Source of the DNA: Eubacteriales Family XIII. Incertae Sedis bacterium
Lineage (GTDB): Bacteria > Bacillota > Clostridia > Peptostreptococcales > Anaerovoracaceae
Assembly: GCA_031272365.1 (NCBI GenBank)
Contig: JAISTX010000029.1
Location: 44,790-108,789 of the forward strand
DNA: 64,000 bases
Direction: 5' to 3'
Shown: piece after piece, positions 57,709 to 64,000 of the stretch
Layout: each line of letters begins with the position of its first letter
How positions within the stretch are numbered: position 1 is the stretch's first letter
Program-made: the position numbers and the translations under genes
The notes under the pieces: model-generated
Seen by the model: the letters and a program-made list of their open reading frames with translations, nothing else
The model's database searches: none
What the model was told of the DNA's origin: nothing

Positions 57709-59403
57709 ATGGACGGCAGAACGCAGATCAACGAAGCATTGGCGAGCGAGGACTACATCCCGGCAACCGCAATCAATGACAGCATCGCCGATTTCTATGC
57801 CCCGCCCGACGGCGGCGTGCAGCGCCCGGAGGGGAACCTGCTCGACAGCGGCGACCTCGTTTGCGGAAAATACGTCGTGGAGGAAAGGCTCGATGTCACA
57901 TCAGGCGAGGCGGATCTGTACCTGTGCTCGTTCGAAGGCAAACAGTACGTCGCGAAAATATACCGCAGGGAAATTGCCATCAAGGAAGATGTGGTGGATG
58001 CCCTGCTGAAAGTCGATTCGCCGAACGTCGCCAGGCTCTACGAGTCCTCCACGCACAATGGGTACCCTGTCGAGGTTTCGGCCTATTACAAAAACGGCAG
58101 CCTTCAGGGGAAGCAGTTCAGCCTCGACGAGCTGGTCCGCGTCGTGATCCCGGGGATCAACGCAGGGCTTCACGCGCTCCATGAAGCGATGATCATCCAC
58201 AAGGACCTGAAGCCGTCCAACGTCATGCTGTCGGATGACGGGGAGAGCGTCGCCATCATCGACTTCGGCATCAGTTCCGTCATGAGCGCAGGGAGCGCGG
58301 TCGTCGTCACGCGGACGGGCATGACGCCGGAGTACTCGGCGCCGGAGACCTTCCGGAACCTATTTTTGGAGGAATCGGATTATTATTCGTTCGGCGTGAC
58401 CGTTTTCGAACTGTTTTGCGGGTACACGCCCTACGCCAATATGAGCATGGAAGAAATCGAGCAGTACGTTTCGCTCCAGCGGATCCCGTTGCCGGAGGAT
58501 ATGCCACCCTCTTTGCAGGGCTTCATTTCCGCGCTTACCTACTACGACATCTCAGCGCGCCAGGACAAGGGCAACCCCAACCGGCGCTGGACATACGACG
58601 AGGTCGCGTCCTGGCTGAACGGGGCGGGCCTCGCCATCCCCGGGGAAGGCGCCGGGAAAGGCGCCATGCCGCCCTACGTCTTTGTGAAGCAATCCTATAC
58701 GGACACCGCCTCCCTGGCCGCCGCGCTCGCCACCAACTGGAAAGAGGGGAAGCACCATCTGTTCCGGGGGCTGTTGACGGCGCATTTTCGTTCCTTTGAC
58801 CAGCAAACCGCCCGGTACTGCCAAGAGGCGGAGGACGAAGCGGCCCGCGCGAACGGCAAGGATGACGTCCTGTTCTTCAGGCTGCTGTACCGGATACACC
58901 CGAGGCTGAAGGGCTTCTACTGGAACGGGGTCCGCTTTGAGAGCCTCCCGGCTTTGGGGAGGGACCTGTTGGAGAGGCTATGGAATCAGGATGCAACGCA
59001 AAACAAATATTATGAGTCCATCCTCAAAGAGCGGCTTCTTTCGCAATACGTTGCGATCGTCGCGCCAAAGAACGAGAACCTGAGAAAGGCGGCCTCCGGC
59101 ATCGAGGATATGTACGTCTTCGAGCGGAACCACGGGAACGGCTTGCTGCGCACATTCTACATCATGGCGTATACGCTTTCCGGCCAGAAGTTATTGAATA
59201 TATACGGCCAGAAGTTCCGGACTGTCGGCGAGTTTGCCGCCTTCATGCGGGAGGAGCTTGGCAAGTCCCTGGGGCGTTTCGAGGGGCACTGCCATGACTT
59301 GGTCAGTTATTATGGCGATCTCGATGTGCAATTGGAAGCATGGCTGATTGCGATCGGGAAGCAAAAAGAGCTCGACGAGTGGAAAAAGCAGATGGAGGGC
59401 TAA
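57709..59403 (+). CDS. Ser/Thr protein kinase (Hanks type) with unknown C-terminal half
   Basis: 564 residues, starting one base after the helicase stop. Kinase domain about 50-310: ATP Lys in YVAKIYRRE (about 82), HKDLKPSNVML (catalytic loop, about 164-174), IIDFGIS (DFG, about 184), EYSAPE (about 208-213). All catalytic residues are present, although the glycine-rich loop is poor. No membrane helix, so cytoplasmic, unlike PrkC. Residues 315-564 are helical with no known domain. The N-terminal tail contains Thr-rich spots (RTQIN, PATAIND) that could be phosphorylated and bound by the FHA protein encoded two genes on. Confidence 0.9.
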   Translation: MDGRTQINEALASEDYIPATAINDSIADFYAPPDGGVQRPEGNLLDSGDLVCGKYVVEERLDVTSGEADLYLCSFEGKQYVAKIYRREIAIKEDVVDALLKVDSPNVARLYESSTHNGYPVEVSAYYKNGSLQGKQFSLDELVRVVIPGINAGLHALHEAMIIHKDLKPSNVMLSDDGESVAIIDFGISSVMSAGSAVVVTRTGMTPEYSAPETFRNLFLEESDYYSFGVTVFELFCGYTPYANMSMEEIEQYVSLQRIPLPEDMPPSLQGFISALTYYDISARQDKGNPNRRWTYDEVASWLNGAGLAIPGEGAGKGAMPPYVFVKQSYTDTASLAAALATNWKEGKHHLFRGLLTAHFRSFDQQTARYCQEAEDEAARANGKDDVLFFRLLYRIHPRLKGFYWNGVRFESLPALGRDLLERLWNQDATQNKYYESILKERLLSQYVAIVAPKNENLRKAASGIEDMYVFERNHGNGLLRTFYIMAYTLSGQKLLNIYGQKFRTVGEFAAFMREELGKSLGRFEGHCHDLVSYYGDLDVQLEAWLIAIGKQKELDEWKKQMEG

Positions 59404-59406
59404 GGG

Positions 59407-60867
59407 ATGAGCGGACCGAAGATTTCCATATACCAGCTGCCAGAGGCGCAGCGTAGGATTGCGTTGGCGCAAGTGCAGTGCGACGCGGAAACGGCAGCGT
59501 GCCTCGCGGAAATGAAGGGCTTGATCGAGCACGCCATCATGGCGGTCCAAAGCATGCCGCAGATGGCGAAGGATGCGGAGCTGATGCTCCGCAGGGGGGA
59601 AGGCGACCCGGAGGAACTCAAACGGCGGATTGCGCAGTGCGAAAGCCTGGATGGCAGCGTCCTGAGCGGCCTCCGGCAATACCAAAACGAGATGCGCCGC
59701 GCCACGCCGCTGCTGCTTGGTAGGACATCGACCCGCCCGGAAGACCTTGCGAGAAAGCAAAAGTCGCTCGAGCGCATCAAAGCCCTCCGGGCGGAGGTGG
59801 GCGCGTTTTCCGGCGAAAAGAACCTGGCGGGGATCCTGGACGGGGATGCCGGGGAGGGGCTGGCGGCGGCGCTGCTGACGGGCATACTGGGCGATCTTGC
59901 CACGGGCAATGCCGCGGAGGAAGAGGAGCGGGCCCTGGCGGGCGCGGCGGCCTCGCTGGACCTGGATGCTGCCATGAGCGACATCGCCGCCGCAGGGTCG
60001 TTTGACATGCTCGGCGCGGAAGATGCGCGGGATGCGTTCCAGGCGGACAAAGACCGGGTCGGGAACCTGCTCTCCTCCATCATCGCCCGGTCCCCGGACG
60101 CGCGCCTGCTGGCCGATGCGAAAAACGCGCTGCATACACTCGATACAATTGCGGGCGACGCCTATCTGAGGACGTTCGAATCCATCACGGTAAGCGCCCT
60201 GCAAAAGCGCCTTCGGGAAGCGGAGAAGGCCCATGCGGCGCTTCTTGCCGACCACCGGAAGGAATGCGTTCGGTATGCCGCCCTCTGCTCCTTTTCCCAA
60301 ACGGCGCCCGTGGAGTTCCCTGCCACGGAAGAGGGTGTCGCGTCGATGCGGAAGGCCATCCGCGATATGGAGTCCGAGCTCGTCCTGCAGGAGGAGCAGC
60401 GGCACATCAGCGAAGCCATGGACGATGTCATGGCGGATATGGGCTATGATCTGATCGGGCACCGCGAGGCCGCGAAGAAAAGCGGGGGGCCGTTCCGCAA
60501 CAAACTCTATGCTTTCGGCGAGGGGACAGCCCTGAGCGTGACGTACAGCCCCGACGGGCAGATCACCATGGAGCTCGGCGGCATCGATACTTCGGACCGC
60601 GTTCCAAGCGCACAGGAGTCCTCGGCGCTCCAAGAAGACATGGAGGCTTTCTGCGGTGATTTCGCCGCGATCGAGGAAAAGCTCCGGCAGAAGGACGTCC
60701 ACATGGAGACCCGCGTCTCGCTTGCGCCGGTGGCGGCCGAGCATGCAAAGATCATCAACATCAACGATTACGTATTGGATACCGGGAAACAGATCCCTCG
60801 GATCGGCACGGGCAAGAAGCGCAGGCGGCCGACGGCGAAGAAAGCGCTTAGGAGGGTAGACGAATGA
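59407..60867 (+). CDS. Unrecognised coiled-coil protein with MSGPK N-terminus
   Basis: 486 residues, GGAGGG before the ATG, three bases after the kinase stop. Starts MSGPKISIYQLPEAQRRI, a short conserved-looking head, followed by long Ala/Glu/Lys/Arg helices likely to form coiled coil (about 15-140 and 240-370). About 390-440 looks beta-rich (YAFGEGTALSVTYSPDGQITME). The end is strongly basic (KKRRRPTAKKALRRVDE) and may touch nucleic acid. No known family. Being between kinase and FHA genes, it may be the scaffold or kinase substrate. Confidence 0.72.
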   Translation: MSGPKISIYQLPEAQRRIALAQVQCDAETAACLAEMKGLIEHAIMAVQSMPQMAKDAELMLRRGEGDPEELKRRIAQCESLDGSVLSGLRQYQNEMRRATPLLLGRTSTRPEDLARKQKSLERIKALRAEVGAFSGEKNLAGILDGDAGEGLAAALLTGILGDLATGNAAEEEERALAGAAASLDLDAAMSDIAAAGSFDMLGAEDARDAFQADKDRVGNLLSSIIARSPDARLLADAKNALHTLDTIAGDAYLRTFESITVSALQKRLREAEKAHAALLADHRKECVRYAALCSFSQTAPVEFPATEEGVASMRKAIRDMESELVLQEEQRHISEAMDDVMADMGYDLIGHREAAKKSGGPFRNKLYAFGEGTALSVTYSPDGQITMELGGIDTSDRVPSAQESSALQEDMEAFCGDFAAIEEKLRQKDVHMETRVSLAPVAAEHAKIININDYVLDTGKQIPRIGTGKKRRRPTAKKALRRVDE

Positions 60868-61322
60868 GCACGTTGGAAAAATACAAAATCTGCCCAAGCT
60901 GCGGCGAAAAGAACCCGCCCACCGTGTTCGAGTGCCGGAACTGCGAAGCCGACCTTACCAGGGTTCGCGTTGTCGGCCCGGAGACGGAAAGGGGAGCATA
61001 CACGCTGGTCTCTGTTGACCGCGACTATTCCTACACGCTCGATGCGCCCGAAATCGTCGTCGGGCGCGAAGCGGAGATGAAGGAATACCTGTCGGCGAAG
61101 CCCTTCGTGAGCCGGCAGCACATGAAGGTGTCCGTTGTTGGCCCGGAGATATACATCGAAAACCTGAGCGCCACGAACAAGACGTTCGTGAACAACACGG
61201 CGGTGGCCGACGGCAGCCCCACGAGGATCCTCGAGGGCGACGAAATCGGCTTGGGCGGGAAAATCGTGGACGGGGCGCGGCAGGCGGGCGCGGCGTATTT
61301 CGTCCTGGAAGCGTGCCCATGA
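60864..61322 (+). CDS. Zinc-ribbon plus FHA domain protein
   Basis: 152 residues. Cys10, 13, 24 and 27 (CPSCG, CRNCE) form a zinc ribbon. The FHA domain, about 62-150, shows VVGRE (67-69, phosphopeptide-binding Arg), SRQHMKV (83-89) and ENLSATNKTFVNN (99-111), the three key FHA loops. FHA domains bind phosphothreonine, so the kinase two genes upstream is the natural partner. Overlaps both neighbours by ATGA. Confidence 0.92.
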   Translation: MSTLEKYKICPSCGEKNPPTVFECRNCEADLTRVRVVGPETERGAYTLVSVDRDYSYTLDAPEIVVGREAEMKEYLSAKPFVSRQHMKVSVVGPEIYIENLSATNKTFVNNTAVADGSPTRILEGDEIGLGGKIVDGARQAGAAYFVLEACP

Positions 61323-61930
61323 ATATCGCGCGGATACTCTACCCCGTCCGCGTCCTCGGCCCGGGGGGCCGCGTCGGGATATGGCTGTGCGGGTGCCACC
61401 GGAAATGCCGCGGCTGCAGCAACCCCGAACTGTGGGAGCCCAAGGCCGAATACGAGATGGATACGGGATCCATCCTGGAGCTGCTGCACACCGTCGCGCG
61501 GGAAAACAAGATAGACGGGTTCACCATTTCCGGCGGCGAGCCGATGGAACAAACGGAAGAGCTGGCGGCGCTGGTCGGCGGCCTCGTCCAAATCAGCAGG
61601 GATATTATTTTGTATTCAGGGTTTGAGCTCCACGAACTGCTTGAAAGGAATGACCCCCCGACGGAGCGCATCCTCCGCTCGATCGCCGTGTTGATCGACG
61701 GCCCCTATATCGAAGGGCGCAACCGTGGCGTGCCGCTCAGGGGGTCGGACAACCAACGGGTCCATATCATGAACAAGGGCTACCGGGGGATCTACGACGC
61801 GTACCTCGGCGGGGCGCAAAACCGCATCCAAAACTTCCAGGCAACGGACGGCGTCGTCTCGGTGGGCATACACAAACCGGGCTTTGTGGTAGAATTGTCT
61901 GAGTCGCTCGCAGATCACGAGAAGGGGTAG
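61319..61930 (+). CDS. NrdG-like radical-SAM activating enzyme
   Basis: 203 residues from the ATG at 61319 that overlaps the FHA stop by ATGA. CGCHRKCRGC gives CxxxCxxC at Cys26, 30 and 33 for the 4Fe-4S cluster; TISGGEPMEQ is the SAM-binding GGE motif and the protein is of single-domain NrdG length. Classical NrdG installs a glycyl radical on ribonucleotide reductase NrdD, but no glycyl-radical protein is nearby. Here it may act on a protein or nucleotide in this operon. Confidence 0.88.
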   Translation: MNIARILYPVRVLGPGGRVGIWLCGCHRKCRGCSNPELWEPKAEYEMDTGSILELLHTVARENKIDGFTISGGEPMEQTEELAALVGGLVQISRDIILYSGFELHELLERNDPPTERILRSIAVLIDGPYIEGRNRGVPLRGSDNQRVHIMNKGYRGIYDAYLGGAQNRIQNFQATDGVVSVGIHKPGFVVELSESLADHEKG

Positions 61931-61933
61931 GAG

Positions 61934-63811
61934 ATGGATGATTTTTATATCCCAAAATGGCACAAAGAGTTGGGGATTTTTTCGCGCATCAAGCCCCTTC
62001 TCATCATCGAGGGCAATGTGCTGGACGTGTACCAGTACCCCGAGGAGGGGCTCGTCCCGCGCGGGAGCATCCTGCGGCTCCCCGAATACTTGCATTATTA
62101 TTTCAAAGGCATAGGCTACCAGACCGTTGTTTTCTATGACAATATGCAAGGGTTCTACAACCCCAACGACGACGCGGCGGTGGCCGAGTTTGCGCGGCTT
62201 GCGGCGGCAAGGTCCGACGGGGGGGCGATCCGCGCTGAGTTCAAGGGCCGCTCGGAGTCGGCTTCGTCGATCGTGCGCGCCGCGATGGGCCAGGACCAAA
62301 CGCCGGTCGCGATTGTCATGAACCTTGCCTCCCGGTACATCACCTCGCCGGACAACCTCGACCAGCCCGAAGTGGACAGCTTCACGAATCTGCTGCTGGC
62401 GTCGCTGGAGGGGAGGGATGCCCGCTCCGAAAGCGGGCTTCTGAAAAACTTGGCGGTCATGATCGTCAACAAACTGAACGACATCCCCGCGTGGTTTTTC
62501 CACGACAACCCAAACGTCAAGGCGATTTCGATCGGGACGCCGTCCCGGGAAGAGCGGGAGGGCCTTGTCAAGGGGGGGAACTTCGCAAGCTTCTTTGCGG
62601 CGGATGTCTATGCCGAAGACGCCCCTTTCTACGAGAGCAACCCGCAGGAGCTGGAAAGGGTGCAGGACAAGTTCGTCGGCCTGACAGAGGGGTTCAGCTT
62701 CACCGAAATCAACGGCCTTCGGCGCCTTTGCAAAAACGAGAGGACGCGCATCAAGGACCTTTCGTCGATCGTGGATCTGTACAAGTACGGGATCAAGGAG
62801 AACCCGTGGGACACCCTCAGCGAGGAGGACCTGAAGTCCGCGCACGAGGATTTCCGGAAGAGGGTCAAGGGGCAGGACAATGCCATCATGAAAACCCTGG
62901 ACGTCGTGAAGCGCGCGGTGACCGGGATGTCCGGCCTGCAGGGGTCCGCGCACGGGAAGCCGAAGGGTATCCTGTTTTTCGCGGGGCCGACGGGCACCGG
63001 GAAAACGGAAACCGCGAAGACGCTCGCGGAGAAATTGTTCGGCGACGAGAGTTGCTGCGTCCGCTTCGACATGAGCGAATACGGGCAGGGCCATAGCGAC
63101 CAGAAGCTGCTCGGGGCACCCCCGGGGTATGTCGGCTACGAGGCCGGGGGGCAGCTGACCAACGCGGTGAGGGAGAAGCCGTTCTCCATCCTGTTATTCG
63201 ATGAAATCGAGAAGGCGCACCCCTCCATATTCGACAAATTCCTGCAAATCCTGGAAGACGGGCGCATGACGGACGGGCAAGGGAACACGGTGTATTTTTC
63301 GGAGACCGTCATCATCTTTACGAGCAACCTCGGCATCTTCACCCGGAGCGAAAGCACCGGAGCCAGGGCGGCGAACGTGACGCCCGACATGGGGTACCCG
63401 GAGGTCCAGAAACGCGTCCGCGCCGCGATCGAGGATTTTTTCAAGCTGGAGCTGGGGAGGCCGGAGATCCTCAACCGGATCGGCGAGAACATCGTCGTTT
63501 TCGATTTCATCAGGCCCCCCGTCGCCGAGACCATACTGGACGCCCAAGTCGAAAGGATCATCGGGTTCCTGGCCTCCGAGAAACGGATCGAGCTGTCCCT
63601 GTCGGCGGCCGCCAGGAAAACGCTGCTGGACGCGGCGCTGGGCAACCTCGACAACGGCGCGCGGGGCATCGGCAATATCGTGGAGAGCCTCCTGATAAAC
63701 CCGTTCTCCCGATACCTGTTCGACAACGCCATCAAAACGGACGAGAAAATAATAATTGATCAGATCAACGCTGCCGAGATGCCGTATACCTTGGAATGCG
63801 AGCGGGGCTAA
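61934..63811 (+). CDS. ClpB/ClpA-like AAA+ ATPase with a novel N-terminal half
   Basis: 625 residues, three bases after the radical-SAM stop. Residues 1-300 look like a degraded AAA domain or a new adaptor (KPLLIIEGNVLDVYQYPEE, then PVAIVMNLASRY). The AAA+ core (about 315-540) has Walker A GPTGTGKTETAK near 351, Walker B LLFDEIEKAH near 421, sensor 1 FTSNLG, and an Arg in the GRPEILNRIG region. A Clp D2-small domain closes it. No N-domain or tyrosine pore loop typical of the unfoldase ClpB could be assured (GAPPGYVGYEAGG is near the pore). Last gene of the operon; a repeat element begins 36 bases later. Confidence 0.9.
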   Translation: MDDFYIPKWHKELGIFSRIKPLLIIEGNVLDVYQYPEEGLVPRGSILRLPEYLHYYFKGIGYQTVVFYDNMQGFYNPNDDAAVAEFARLAAARSDGGAIRAEFKGRSESASSIVRAAMGQDQTPVAIVMNLASRYITSPDNLDQPEVDSFTNLLLASLEGRDARSESGLLKNLAVMIVNKLNDIPAWFFHDNPNVKAISIGTPSREEREGLVKGGNFASFFAADVYAEDAPFYESNPQELERVQDKFVGLTEGFSFTEINGLRRLCKNERTRIKDLSSIVDLYKYGIKENPWDTLSEEDLKSAHEDFRKRVKGQDNAIMKTLDVVKRAVTGMSGLQGSAHGKPKGILFFAGPTGTGKTETAKTLAEKLFGDESCCVRFDMSEYGQGHSDQKLLGAPPGYVGYEAGGQLTNAVREKPFSILLFDEIEKAHPSIFDKFLQILEDGRMTDGQGNTVYFSETVIIFTSNLGIFTRSESTGARAANVTPDMGYPEVQKRVRAAIEDFFKLELGRPEILNRIGENIVVFDFIRPPVAETILDAQVERIIGFLASEKRIELSLSAAARKTLLDAALGNLDNGARGIGNIVESLLINPFSRYLFDNAIKTDEKIIIDQINAAEMPYTLECERG

Positions 63812-63847
63812 GAGGTAAGGACGGAGTCCCGTGTGTCATGGGTGTGT

Positions 63848-64000
63848 CATGGGGACGTATAATTTGACACACTCCCCCCAGCCTCGGCGCCCTTGAATTC
63901 TTTGTGCTCGTTGCTCGTCCTTACAATTGAAATTTGCTGACCACTTCAACGTCCCACCACTACCTTTCGCAGCTCGAGCGGATTCAAGAAGCCATTGCAG
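63848..64000. mobile_element. Partial copy of the inverted-terminus element
   Basis: Bases 63848-63871 equal the 24-base terminus at 27226-27249, and the interior matches the same element with scattered changes. The right terminus would lie beyond the window. Same orientation as the first copy. Marks the end of the helicase operon. Confidence 0.8.

Overview
The window is GC-rich (apart from a few AT-rich intergenic and accessory patches) and most likely comes from an anaerobic Clostridia-type Firmicute. Strong AGGAGG-type ribosome sites, Cna-B-type surface proteins, pyruvate phosphate dikinase, a QueT family transporter, a sigma-54 activator with a catabolic cluster under it, and several Fe-S or radical-SAM proteins all point that way. 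Species cannot be named from the sequence. Many genes overlap by ATGA or GTGA. Several start 6-7 bases after a perfect or near-perfect -10 box without a ribosome site, which suggests leaderless transcripts.

Layout. 1-2781: 5' part of a Cna-B/DUF11-like surface adhesin that runs off the left edge, never closed by a stop codon here. 2921-8212: CPBP protease, nicotinate phosphoribosyltransferase, an orphan DNA methyltransferase whose start is broken by an apparent one-base frameshift, then ilvN and ilvE. 8231-13085: uvrA and uvrB, coupled to a 1,547-residue surface protein gene. 17945-25654: a half-size ABC-F protein with damaged motifs, then (minus strand) a FIST sensor - hybrid histidine kinase - M23 peptidase operon, NAD synthetase and a DtxR-type regulator. 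25814-28293: cysK, a tRNA-Ala(GGC) preceded by a 143-base structured unit that begins with a 22-base copy of the tRNA 5' end, a 215-base element with 24-base perfect inverted termini, and a HEPN/MNT toxin-antitoxin pair.

28360-41406 is a catabolic cluster: EamA permease, CBS-PAS-like sigma-54 activator, two palindromic activator sites, a textbook -24/-12 promoter, then a multi-subunit FAD/Fe-S amino-acid dehydrogenase (similar in plan to HcnABC and D-hydroxyproline dehydrogenases), a DHDPS-family lyase/deaminase, an Na+ symporter with a 44-residue partner, two tandem Asp/Glu-type racemases, a 2-hydroxyacid dehydrogenase and an iron alcohol dehydrogenase. A reasonable reading is fermentation of an imino or D-amino acid.

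41376-52028 holds lipid and transport genes (an acyltransferase fused to a zinc ribbon, an NCS1 permease with a small membrane partner, VanZ), ppdK, queT, catalase, a Phd/PIN toxin-antitoxin pair between two 74-base direct repeats, and a TraX-like protein.

52140-63811 is the most striking part. Six genes with 1-3 base gaps or ATGA overlaps encode a DUF4011/SF1 helicase-nuclease, a Ser/Thr kinase, an unrecognised coiled-coil protein starting MSGPK, a zinc-ribbon FHA protein, an NrdG-like radical-SAM protein, and a ClpB-like AAA+ ATPase. It ends just before another copy of the inverted-terminus element. I read this as a phosphorylation-controlled defence or stress system whose full gene set I do not recognise as described.
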